Assembly: GCA_003223255.1 (NCBI GenBank)
Contig: QHYJ01000137.1
Coordinates: 1 to 64,000 of the forward strand
DNA length: 64,000 nt
DNA from: Acidobacteriota bacterium
Lineage (GTDB): Bacteria > Acidobacteriota > Terriglobia > Acidiferrales > UBA7541
Direction: 5' to 3'
Positions within the stretch are counted from its first letter, which is position 1; every line of letters begins with the position of its first letter. This document shows, in pieces, positions 1 to 7,214 of this stretch. The notes under the pieces are model-generated. The model ran no database searches and was not told the DNA's origin. It saw only the letters and a list, made by a program, of their open reading frames with translations. The position numbers and the translations under genes were made by a program.

Positions 1-853
1 TCACCAGCCCGGCCTTCTTCAGATTCGGAAGCTTGGGACTTTCGATTTCGCGATAAACCTGCGCGAGCGATTCCTCGCCGCTCATCGCCAGCACGGAATG
101 GCCGAGGCCGATGAAGATGGCAATGATCCCGGCAAGGTTTGCGAAGTGCACGCCATAGAGCCATCCCATGGCATTGGGCTCGAGCTTCAAGTTTTTGGGA
201 TGGGGCAGCGGGGGCAGCGGGGGATGTCGGAGCGAAATGGTGTACAAACACCAGGCAATCAGGATCACCACCATCACGGTGACGAGCTTCATGATGTGCA
301 GAGCTTTTTCGCTGGACTCCGGAATTCCTTTTGTGTTCTCCCACCAGAAGTAAATCGTGACGGCGACGGCAAAACTGGCGGCAACGAGACCGACTTCTCC
401 CGAAGACAGCGGGCTGGTTACATGGAAATACTGCAAAAGCTCGCTAGTCAGCCCCGCAAGATACCGGCCCGCCGCCACACCGCTGATTGGGCCGGTCAGA
501 ATGTAGTCAAACATCAGCGCGGACACGCTGAATTTCGCCAGCGTTCCGCCGAGGGACTGCTTGACGGCGCGATACACACCACCGCGCACGAACATGCTGC
601 AGCTTTCTACATAGACCGCCCGCACGGCGTACGAAAACAACATAATGGCTAGGATGAACCACGGTGCGGTCTTGCCGATGTAGCCTTCCGCTTCACCGCC
701 TGCGTAGTATGCAGAGGATGCCAAGTCGTTTAGAACGATCGCTGCGGCACGCCAGAACGAAATGAACGTGAGCAGAGCTGTAGTGGCAACAATAACGCGC
801 GGAATTGCATTGCCCCGGCTGCCTGCAGCAGGGTTGTTGGGGATGCTGCTCAT
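1..853 (-). CDS. APC-superfamily amino acid permease, C-terminus cut off by window edge
   Basis: I read this frame directly: it opens at ATG 851-853 on the minus strand with MSSIPNNPAAGSRGNAIPRV and stays open to base 1, so the stop lies outside the window. The visible ~284 residues have several long hydrophobic segments (for example VIVATTALLTFISFW, APWFILAIMLFSYAV and IMKLVTVMVVILIAWCLYTI). Their arrangement recalls APC-superfamily permeases, which exchange or import amino acids across the inner membrane. A proline-rich loop (HPPLPPLPHP) precedes the FANLAGIIAIFIGLGHSVLAM segment. Substrate cannot be inferred. It points away from the iron operon, separated by a small membrane protein. Family call is moderate because the second half is missing. 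Confidence 0.7.
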   Translation of the reverse strand, partial: MSSIPNNPAAGSRGNAIPRVIVATTALLTFISFWRAAAIVLNDLASSAYYAGGEAEGYIGKTAPWFILAIMLFSYAVRAVYVESCSMFVRGGVYRAVKQSLGGTLAKFSVSALMFDYILTGPISGVAAGRYLAGLTSELLQYFHVTSPLSSGEVGLVAASFAVAVTIYFWWENTKGIPESSEKALHIMKLVTVMVVILIAWCLYTISLRHPPLPPLPHPKNLKLEPNAMGWLYGVHFANLAGIIAIFIGLGHSVLAMSGEESLAQVYREIESPKLPNLKKAGLV

Positions 854-992
854 GTGTGGATTAGGCTACCCAGCAGACTAAAATGCTCGCATTTTTCTAG
901 CATGAAGTCTAGCGCAGGGCAAGCGCGTCGCGAAATGGCCCTTGGGACATGGAAAAACATCCCCGCACTCCTTGACCGGCAGGTTGGCTCTT

Positions 993-1430
993 TCATCGGG
1001 GAACTTTGGGACGAGCGGCATTGGCAAAAAAGCCTCGAACCTGCAGGCGCAGAAGAAAGTAAAGGAGGATACCCGCAAGAATCAACCCGATTACGCCCTT
1101 AAATGCGCTTCCCAGGATTGCGTTCATTAGGCTCCCTACGACTTGTATCGTGACGATCGTCACTGCCAGGGCCCAGCCCCAGAAGCGCCGACGGAACCAG
1201 CCTACGCCCGCACTCACAAGAGTTGCAGCCAGCAGCAAGAAGGCCATGCCGGCCGCTTTGCCATAAGGAGCAAGCTGCACGTATGCGCGTGGATTTAGCG
1301 CCCATAGACGGTCGAGTCGGGAGCCGCGCCAAACCAGGGTCACTCCAGCAAGGGAGGCCATGACGGCGCCAAAAAGCAAAAAGATGCCGATAGCCCGGAA
1401 TCCTCGAAAGGAGTTTGTCGGCGCGGGCAT
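993..1430 (-). CDS. Small membrane protein, unknown function
   Basis: This 145-residue protein has four predicted membrane helices: roughly residues 13-33, 56-76, 82-104 and 108-128, followed by a short basic tail ending RPKVPR. I recognise no family or catalytic motif. It is the last minus-strand gene of the run that begins with the iron permease and lies 39 bases downstream of the DUF971 gene, so it may be co-transcribed, but no functional link is visible. The helix pattern and lack of charged residues in the helices make it a plausible integral inner-membrane protein. The function is unassigned. Confidence 0.55.
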   Translation of the reverse strand: MPAPTNSFRGFRAIGIFLLFGAVMASLAGVTLVWRGSRLDRLWALNPRAYVQLAPYGKAAGMAFLLLAATLVSAGVGWFRRRFWGWALAVTIVTIQVVGSLMNAILGSAFKGVIGLILAGILLYFLLRLQVRGFFANAARPKVPR

Positions 1431-1469
1431 ATCGCGAATCCGTGAGGGTTCCTCAAAAGCAAGAAGAAT

Positions 1470-1859
1470 CTAGCCAGCTGCGGTGCGAAATGCTTTGGCG
1501 CACTCCGCGCAGGGGCAGATGCTGCGGAGATGGTCGTAGGCATAGATGCCTGTGGAGTGGCCGTCAGTAAAGGTGATTTGGATGGCGTAATTGCCTACTT
1601 GCGTGGCGGCCTTTGCGCGTGGCTTGGGCTTGAACATGGGCAGCACGGGAGAGGAGGCCATTCCCGGCGCAAGAGACTTGAAGGCTTCTTTCTTACCGCG
1701 CTGGTCATTGCAGGTCGCGCAGGGGCACTCATCCCGCAAATAAGCAAATTCATAGTGGCTCGAATGGCCATCGGCCCAGGTGATGTCTACACCGGCGCCG
1801 CTCGATACGTGAATCTTGACGCTGGTCGGCTTTTTCCGTGGATCGAAGGGAATGGGCAT
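1470..1859 (-). CDS. DUF971 domain protein (gamma-butyrobetaine hydroxylase-like N-terminal domain)
   Basis: The 129-residue protein matches the DUF971 pattern: a W-x-D/DGH-SHYEFAYLRDECPCATC segment near residues 28-51 and a second DGHSTGIYAYDHLRSICPC segment near residues 99-116. Two Cys-rich clusters (CPCATC and CPCAEC) are present; such cysteines are common in this domain and may bind a metal or iron-sulphur cluster. In other bacteria DUF971 proteins are stand-alone small proteins, some linked to Fe-S cluster handling (family knowledge). It lies 105 bases downstream of the ABC ATPase-DtxR fusion on the same strand. A role in iron handling is therefore attractive, but it is inference only. 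Confidence 0.8.
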   Translation of the reverse strand: MPIPFDPRKKPTSVKIHVSSGAGVDITWADGHSSHYEFAYLRDECPCATCNDQRGKKEAFKSLAPGMASSPVLPMFKPKPRAKAATQVGNYAIQITFTDGHSTGIYAYDHLRSICPCAECAKAFRTAAG

Positions 1860-1964
1860 GGCAGAAGTTTACTGTCAACAGCTCACAGTCAAAAGCCGAA
1901 CAAAACAAAAAGAGCAGATGCCTGCAAGAAAGCGTAAGAACAGTGGCAGAGAAGAATCAGAATT

Positions 1965-3173
1965 TCACGACCTCGATTTTCCGTCGCAGCACTCGCCGGG
2001 AGGAATGGGGTTGCCATGCGGGCAGGTTTTGGGGTGGCCAAGGAATGTGCAAATGCGCTGGTCCAGCTCCGGGCTGATGATGTGCTCGAACCGGCAGGCT
2101 TGCGTGTGCGCTTCGGTTTCGTCGACGGAAAAGGTGTCCTTGAACAGGCGCTCTGCCAGACGATGGCGGCGCACCACGTCCCGTGCGCGCTGGCTCCCCT
2201 CGGGAGTGAGTTGAGCCTCCCCGTCATGAAGGGCAACCAAATGCAAATCCGCCATGCGAGAGAGAACACGCGCGGCAGGTTCTTCGGGCACGGTGGAAAG
2301 TTTTCCGGAGGCCCCGGAAGCGCGCAGGCGCGCAACCTCAGCGGGCTTCCCTCCCTCGCCGCAAACCCAAATCTGCTCCAGCAAATGGTCAAAGCGAATC
2401 TCGTCGTCGCCCGAAACGGACTTGCAGCAATCGGAAGTGTTCTCCAGGGGGCAATTCAGTGGATGGCCCGGTCCATGCACCGCCGAGTCGAAATACAAAT
2501 GGCCATGCGCCAACTCGATGCGCCGGTCGGCTTGCCGGGCAATATCCGGATCGTGCGTGACCATCAGAATCGTGTGCCCGGCTTGGTGCAACTTTCGGAA
2601 AATCCTTATGACCATGGTTTCGTTGGCTTCGTCCAGATTGCCGGTGGGCTCGTCAGCGAGAATGAGCTTCGGCTGATTGATGAGCGCGCGCGCAATGGCC
2701 ACGCGCTGCTGTTCGCCGCCGGAAAGCTGCGCGGGCAGATGCGTGAGCCGGTCGCTGAGGCCGACGCGTTTCAGCGCTTCCTGGGCCTCTTTTTCATCGG
2801 TGACGCTGTGAAAATACTGTGCCAGCATCACGTTTTCGAGCGACGTAAGATACGGCACCAGATGAAATTGCTGAAAAACGAAGCCCACTTTTTCTGCGCG
2901 GTAGCGTACCAAATCATTTTCGTCTAGTTTTGCGAGGTCAACTCCGTCAACGACCACGCGACCGGAGGTCAACGTGTCCAAGCCACCGAGAATGTTGATG
3001 AGGGTGGTCTTGCCCGAACCCGAAGGACCCATCAGTGCGACCCACTCGCCGCTGTTGACGGAAAAACTGACGCCGTTGAGCGCGTGGAGAGCGCCGTACT
3101 GCTTGATCAAATTATCGATGACCACTTGCGCCGCAGCGCGCGGCTGCAATTGGACCGGAGCCACTACACTCAC
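1965..3173 (-). CDS. ABC transporter ATPase fused to a DtxR-family metal-sensor domain
   Basis: Residues 1-228 form a MacB/LolD-type ATPase: Walker [10 protein letters not shown] (49-57), signature LSGGEQQ (150-156), Walker B LILADE (170-175) and H-loop THD (206-208). After a Cys-containing linker, residues 259-396 are DtxR/IdeR-like. The known DtxR ligands are all conserved: His337, Glu341 and His356 (DtxR His79, Glu83, His98) and Cys360, Glu363 and His364 (DtxR Cys102, Glu105, His106). The tail is [13 protein letters not shown]. The winged-helix part (260-335) has a loop about nine residues longer than usual, so DNA binding is less certain than metal binding. The start is GTG at 3171-3173, overlapping the upstream permease stop by four bases (GTGA), which implies translational coupling. 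Role inferred: energises the two FtsX-type permeases of an iron system while sensing metal. Confidence 0.88.
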   Translation of the reverse strand: MSVVAPVQLQPRAAAQVVIDNLIKQYGALHALNGVSFSVNSGEWVALMGPSGSGKTTLINILGGLDTLTSGRVVVDGVDLAKLDENDLVRYRAEKVGFVFQQFHLVPYLTSLENVMLAQYFHSVTDEKEAQEALKRVGLSDRLTHLPAQLSGGEQQRVAIARALINQPKLILADEPTGNLDEANETMVIRIFRKLHQAGHTILMVTHDPDIARQADRRIELAHGHLYFDSAVHGPGHPLNCPLENTSDCCKSVSGDDEIRFDHLLEQIWVCGEGGKPAEVARLRASGASGKLSTVPEEPAARVLSRMADLHLVALHDGEAQLTPEGSQRARDVVRRHRLAERLFKDTFSVDETEAHTQACRFEHIISPELDQRICTFLGHPKTCPHGNPIPPGECCDGKSRS

Positions 3174-4351
3174 GCTTCACCTCGAAACACGGATGCGGGC
3201 CGAATGCTCGCCAGCCGCCGTAGCGGGATGGCGCTCAGGATCGCCACCAGCATCGTCAAACCCACAGCTACAGGATACACAATCAGGCGTGGGCGCGCCG
3301 CTACACCAAAAACCGCTTTGCCCAGACCGATAGAGAGCAGAATGCCAAGGGTCGCGCCGAGTAAGCCGCCCGCAAGGCCGAGCAATGCGGCTTCGGCAAG
3401 GAAAAGGCGAACGACGCGCCGCGTCGCGCCGCCGATCGCTTTCATCAAGCCAACGTCCATTTTGCGCTCGATGGCCACGTTGGTCATCGCGGCCATCACG
3501 CAGAGCGCGGTCAACAACAAAACGATGCCTACCGTTGCCGTCAGCAAACCGCTGATGCGGTTGTAAATCTTCGCCTCGCCTTCGGTGAATTGGCGGATGG
3601 GACGGACCTCGGCGTCGAGGATTTGGTTCTGGAGACTTGCGAGGTAATTTTGGATTTCGCCGGGCGTACCCGGAACGGTCAACTCAACCACGCTGATGCG
3701 ACCGGGCAGGTCAGCCAAGCGTTGCGCTGCTCGCAATCCAATCTCGATGCGATCATCTTCCGACCCGCCGGTCTGGCGAAGTTTGGCAACGCGACACGAC
3801 TCGCGGCGGTGACCGCTGGTAAGGACTAGTTCTGTATTCTGCTGAGCGCCCACCTTCTCCGCAAATCGTGCGCCTGCAACGCATACGTCCTCCGACGATG
3901 AGGCGCGTTCATTCGGGCTGGTTGCGCCATGGGAAGAAAAGGCAGGTGAAACTCGAATAATCCCGAACGGATTGGCGCCGGCGACAACGGCGTTGATAGA
4001 TTTCACCGACTGCGGGACGGAAACGCTGGCGATCATGTAGAGAGCGGATGACACAGTGACGCGCCCGCTAGGGACATTGACAGGCACCAAATGGGTGATG
4101 GATTCAGGCAACGTTACGGAGCTTGCCCCCGAGGGGCCTTGCGGAACAATGAGAACGTTCGGGCCGAAGGCACGGAATTCGGTAGTGAGGCGGCGCTTGG
4201 CGTCGACTTGCAAATTGAGCAGAGCGGAGGTGACCGCGGCGCCGGCTCCTAGGGCAAGCAGCATGACGAAGAGCCGCCCGCGGTTCGCTCCGAGCAAACG
4301 CCGGAGAATGCGCCAGAACATATCACGATTGGCGGAGCGTCGATCAGACAT
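3170..4351 (-). CDS. FtsX/MacB-type ABC permease, second permease of the iron operon
   Basis: The 393-residue protein has one N-terminal helix (about residues 28-46), a large extracytoplasmic domain, and three C-terminal helices (about 266-290, 318-340 and 350-375). This is the FtsX/MacB permease layout. The hallmark ERKMDVGLMKAIGGATRRVV lies between the first two C-terminal helices, and the protein ends [19 protein letters not shown]. It is a paralogue of the next permease upstream and overlaps the ATPase gene by four bases. In the Campylobacter p19/FTR1 locus a similar set of FtsX-like permeases and an ATPase accompanies FTR1 (established knowledge). By that analogy this pair assists iron transfer across the envelope, but the precise substrate is unproven. 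Confidence 0.82.
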   Translation of the reverse strand: MSDRRSANRDMFWRILRRLLGANRGRLFVMLLALGAGAAVTSALLNLQVDAKRRLTTEFRAFGPNVLIVPQGPSGASSVTLPESITHLVPVNVPSGRVTVSSALYMIASVSVPQSVKSINAVVAGANPFGIIRVSPAFSSHGATSPNERASSSEDVCVAGARFAEKVGAQQNTELVLTSGHRRESCRVAKLRQTGGSEDDRIEIGLRAAQRLADLPGRISVVELTVPGTPGEIQNYLASLQNQILDAEVRPIRQFTEGEAKIYNRISGLLTATVGIVLLLTALCVMAAMTNVAIERKMDVGLMKAIGGATRRVVRLFLAEAALLGLAGGLLGATLGILLSIGLGKAVFGVAARPRLIVYPVAVGLTMLVAILSAIPLRRLASIRPASVFRGEA

Positions 4352-4380
4352 GGGAACACACCGAAGCCAAGAAAAAGCAC

Positions 4381-4449
4381 GGACCTAAAGGTCCGCCACT
4401 ACAAAGAAAATGCCGCAAGCGGTGTTGTAGTGGCCGGTCCTCAGACCGG
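4381..4449. repeat. Composite palindromic (REP-like, cloverleaf-shaped) element
   Basis: Three nested or adjacent hairpins can be read here. GGACC-taaa-GGTCC spans 4381-4394. A nine-base stem gccactaca (4395-4403) pairs with tgtagtggc (4426-4434) and encloses CCGC-aa-GCGG (4413-4422). CCGGTC-ctca-GACCGG spans 4434-4449. The element lies in the 132-base gap between the two permease genes of an otherwise tightly packed operon. The folding is directly visible; calling it a REP-type dispersed repeat is inference, because only one copy is evident in this window. Confidence 0.6.
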
Positions 4450-4483
4450 TTCTTTTGCTCTCCTAAGTGTCTGCTAAACATCA

Positions 4484-5800
4484 TCACTCGCCTCGCAGGA
4501 TGGGCGCCGGCTCGATGCGCGAAGCACGGCGCAGCGGAATCGCGCTGCCCAGCAGCGTCACCAGTGCCGCCAACCCGAGCACGACCAGAAACACCAGCAG
4601 CGTTGGCTCTGGCGCGGCGCCGAAAATCTTTTCACCGAGCAGCCGCGCCAGAGCGATTCCCAGCGCGTAGCCGATTCCGCCACCGACAAATGCCAGCAGC
4701 AGCTGCTCCGCCGCGAGCAAGAAACCCACCATGCCAGAGCCAGCACCAAGTGCTTTCATCAAGCCAATCTCCACTTGCCGCTCAATCACCGACGCGGCGG
4801 ACGATGCTCCCACGGCCAGGGCCGCAGCCAACATTGCCGCAATAGTGACAAGCCAAAGCAGGGTTTGCACGCGCGTGAGAATCTGGCCCTCGCCTTCGGC
4901 AACACGGCGGATGACGCGGACGTCCGTTCCCGGCAATTCCTCGCTGATTTGCAGGGCAATCGCGGAAATGTACGGCGTGCAGTACCAGCGGTCGAACTCC
5001 ACCGGCGTCATCGTCTTCGGATCCTTGCGCGCAAACGCGTCTTCCGGCTTGGTTAGCGCACTGACATACAACTTGCGATACTGCCCCGGCTTGCCGACCA
5101 GCTTTTGAACAAGCGATAGCGGCGCAACAATCGCGTCATCCTCCGGGCCCCCGCTATCCAGAATCCCCACAATATCCAGCGTCGGGCCGGGTTTACCGTC
5201 GAGAGTGTACGTGAACAGGCCAGCGGAGGCGGGGCGGCTGATTCGATTCTTCCGGGCAAAGTTCCTGCCTACTATGCACTCATTCTTTCCTTCGACGAAC
5301 CAACGCCCTTGCACATGCCACCACGGATTCGTTTTCTCGATTCCTGTTACAAAGGTGCCGCCATCAGGGAGTTTCACTTCATGATTGACCCAAGTTCCAA
5401 GGACCGCGGTAAATGCCGGGATGCTCCTGTAATCGTGCCGATTGTCCATGGGGTACGTTGTTGCTTTGACCCGGGCCTCCAATGCCGGCGCGAAACCCAT
5501 GATGTTGTTGTGCCAGAAAATGGTCTTGAGTTTTGGCAGGCCGGCTTCCGGCAGATACGCGCCCGCATTCACGGGGCGGTAATCCGCGCCGCCAATTTCG
5601 AGCGGCAGCGAATCGGCCTTCGGCGTGACGACTAGATTTGCCCCCAAACTGCGGAATTCTTTGGCTAGGCGGTCGCCCACATCCAGCGCGACACTGAGCG
5701 CCGCGGTGGCCACGCCCATACCGAGAGCCAGTGCCGCGCCGGTCAGCAGCTTGTGCCGCGGACGCCGCCCGAAAGAATCGGCCACGAGTCGTAGAAACAT
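4484..5800 (-). CDS. FtsX/MacB-type ABC permease, first permease of the iron operon
   Basis: The 438-residue protein has an N-terminal helix (LLTGAALALGMGVATAALSV, about 19-38), a long extracytoplasmic region of about 270 residues, and three C-terminal helices. The FtsX/MacB signature ERQVEIGLMKALGAGSGMVG is clear, as is the terminal IPLRRASRIEPAPILRGE. Its start codon lies directly next to the stop of the FTR1 gene, so the two are almost certainly co-translated. The extracytoplasmic domain is larger than in the second permease, so the two likely form a heterodimer with different periplasmic faces. Family assignment is firm; iron as the cargo is inferred from neighbours. Confidence 0.83.
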   Translation of the reverse strand: MFLRLVADSFGRRPRHKLLTGAALALGMGVATAALSVALDVGDRLAKEFRSLGANLVVTPKADSLPLEIGGADYRPVNAGAYLPEAGLPKLKTIFWHNNIMGFAPALEARVKATTYPMDNRHDYRSIPAFTAVLGTWVNHEVKLPDGGTFVTGIEKTNPWWHVQGRWFVEGKNECIVGRNFARKNRISRPASAGLFTYTLDGKPGPTLDIVGILDSGGPEDDAIVAPLSLVQKLVGKPGQYRKLYVSALTKPEDAFARKDPKTMTPVEFDRWYCTPYISAIALQISEELPGTDVRVIRRVAEGEGQILTRVQTLLWLVTIAAMLAAALAVGASSAASVIERQVEIGLMKALGAGSGMVGFLLAAEQLLLAFVGGGIGYALGIALARLLGEKIFGAAPEPTLLVFLVVLGLAALVTLLGSAIPLRRASRIEPAPILRGE

Positions 5801-7063
5801 CTACTTTGGAATCTCGGTACTCGCCTGGGTGAGCGCGGAAATGTCAATCACAATGTCTCCTCCCTCCACGTGCGCGGGCACGCCGATCGGATTGCAGCCT
5901 CCCTCATCCCCAATCGACGGAATATAAATCGCGGACGCGCAGTGCCTACACATGACGTTCTGGCCTTCCTGGCGGTAGCCTTCCGCGCCGCAAATCCGGC
6001 AGGCGTCGAGCGCCACGCCCCAGCCGTTCGGCTTCTTGATAACCATGAAGCGCAAGGACTGGATGCCCGCGTTCACAGTGAAAAGGTGCATCGTTCCATC
6101 CTGCACTGCGCTGATCGGGACGCGCACAATGTCGCCCATGGGATCAATCGCCTGCGCCGCCGGCGGCGCGGAATTGGCCCGGACGTAGATGAAATCCGCA
6201 GTCAAAACGAGAATCACGGCAAGGGAAGCCGTCGCCCCCGCGATCATCCAGCGGCGTTGGCGCCGGTTCTGCGATTCGAGCAGGCGCTTTTCCGCGTCAT
6301 TCAGCGACTCTTTCCTCGCTTTGGCGTGCGAAGCCGCCTGCCATTCCCGCAAAATCAAAAGCATCGCCGCCCCAAAAATGAAAACGAAGAAGAAAAGCTC
6401 GTTGCGAACGATGGGGCCGAGAATGGCCATCTCACCCTTGCTCGAGGGCAGCCAGCGTGCTTCGCTCAGTTCGTGCAAACCGGTCAGCGCAAGTTGGAAC
6501 GCCACGAGCATGAGAATGATGCTTGTTGCGGCGAAAAAGCGGTGCAGGGGAACGCGCAATGTGCCCTTAAAGAAGAACAATCCCACCGCGACGGCGGCCG
6601 CTATCCCGGCAATCGTCCCAATCCAAGTCTCGAAGCCTTCGGTCGAGAGTTCGACGGCGCGCAGAATCAGCGCCAGCTCCACACCTTCGCGCAGAACCAT
6701 CAGAAACACGAACAGAAAGATTCCCCACCCGGCGGCCTTCCCCGCCCGCCCGGCGTAGGACTCCACTTTTTCCTCAATTTCTTTTCGCAGGTGGCGCGCA
6801 GCGCGGTTCATCCATACAATCATGGTAACAACGAAGACCGCGGCCCCTAAGTACATCAGCCCTTCAAAGCCGTCTTCGCTGATGCGCCAGCGCTCCAGCC
6901 CGACCGCCACAGCCAGGCTCAGTGCAGCGGCTCCCGCCACGCCATACCAGACGAAACGTGTCAAGTGGCTGTGGGCCGTGCGCGAGAGATAGACCAGGAT
7001 GATGCCGACGACGAGCGCCGCTTCTACGCCTTCGCGAAGTGCGATAAGGAATGCTGAGAGCAC
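5801..7063 (-). CDS. FTR1-family iron permease with C-terminal DUF2318 domain
   Basis: The 420-residue protein has the two REGVE (RExxE) iron-binding motifs of FTR1/EfeU permeases in helix 1 (residues 10-14) and helix 4 (125-129), plus about seven membrane helices up to residue 300. The C-terminal ~110 residues form a DUF2318-type domain with Cys355/Cys358, Cys372/Cys375 and a GGCNP motif near residue 390, predicted to bind metal or a cluster. The same fusion occurs in the Campylobacter p19-linked FTR1 permease (family knowledge). The start is GTG at 7061-7063, as the protein begins directly with the first helix (MLSAFLIALREGVEAAL). It is the first gene of the operon. No p19 or thioredoxin gene is seen nearby. 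Confidence 0.9.
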   Translation of the reverse strand: MLSAFLIALREGVEAALVVGIILVYLSRTAHSHLTRFVWYGVAGAAALSLAVAVGLERWRISEDGFEGLMYLGAAVFVVTMIVWMNRAARHLRKEIEEKVESYAGRAGKAAGWGIFLFVFLMVLREGVELALILRAVELSTEGFETWIGTIAGIAAAVAVGLFFFKGTLRVPLHRFFAATSIILMLVAFQLALTGLHELSEARWLPSSKGEMAILGPIVRNELFFFVFIFGAAMLLILREWQAASHAKARKESLNDAEKRLLESQNRRQRRWMIAGATASLAVILVLTADFIYVRANSAPPAAQAIDPMGDIVRVPISAVQDGTMHLFTVNAGIQSLRFMVIKKPNGWGVALDACRICGAEGYRQEGQNVMCRHCASAIYIPSIGDEGGCNPIGVPAHVEGGDIVIDISALTQASTEIPK

Positions 7064-7080
7064 GAGCTGTCCTGCAGGTC

Positions 7081-7103
7081 TAGTTGTAAGTCAGTTGCAA
7101 CTA
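7081..7103. promoter_or_regulatory. 23-bp dyad at the iron-operon start site, candidate metalloregulator operator
   Basis: The arms are TAGTTG-N11-CAACTA and 18 of 23 positions are symmetric. The dyad begins 17 bases upstream of the GTG start of the FTR1 gene and overlaps the predicted transcription start, which is where a repressor would act. Binding by the operon's own DtxR-like domain is inference. Confidence 0.5.
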
Positions 7104-7111
7104 CCAGAGGC

Positions 7112-7141
7112 AGTTTACCCTACCGGAACCCTTTGCGTCAA
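7112..7141 (-). promoter_or_regulatory. Predicted sigma-70 promoter of the iron operon
   Basis: On the minus strand the -35 TTGACG (7136-7141) and -10 TAAACT (7112-7117) are separated by 18 bases. Transcription would start near 7105, just ahead of the dyad at 7081-7103. Confidence 0.55.
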
Positions 7142-7142
7142 C

Positions 7143-7159
7143 CGGACTAATTCAGTCCG
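7143..7159. promoter_or_regulatory. Perfect 6-bp palindrome CGGACT-aattc-AGTCCG in the divergent intergenic region
   Basis: This inverted repeat lies just upstream of the iron-operon -35 box and 56 bases before the start codon of the divergent secretin gene. It could be a regulator site for either gene. Only the symmetry is directly seen. Confidence 0.3.
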
Positions 7160-7214
7160 ATTTCCTCATGAACCGCTTCTGCGCAGGAAGAATAGGCTAT
7201 TCTCTTTCTTGCAA

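Noticed and set aside
98-652. 184-residue plus-strand frame over the first gene
   Set aside because: Shadow of the APC permease on the minus strand; its composition is irregular and it has no family match.
4381-4449. Intrinsic terminator at the REP-like element
   Set aside because: No T-tract follows the stems on either strand, and the operon continues past it.
5870-6850. Long plus-strand frame (326 residues) across the FTR1 gene
   Set aside because: It is the antisense of a clear FTR1-DUF2318 gene with RExxE motifs; no conserved pattern in the antisense frame.
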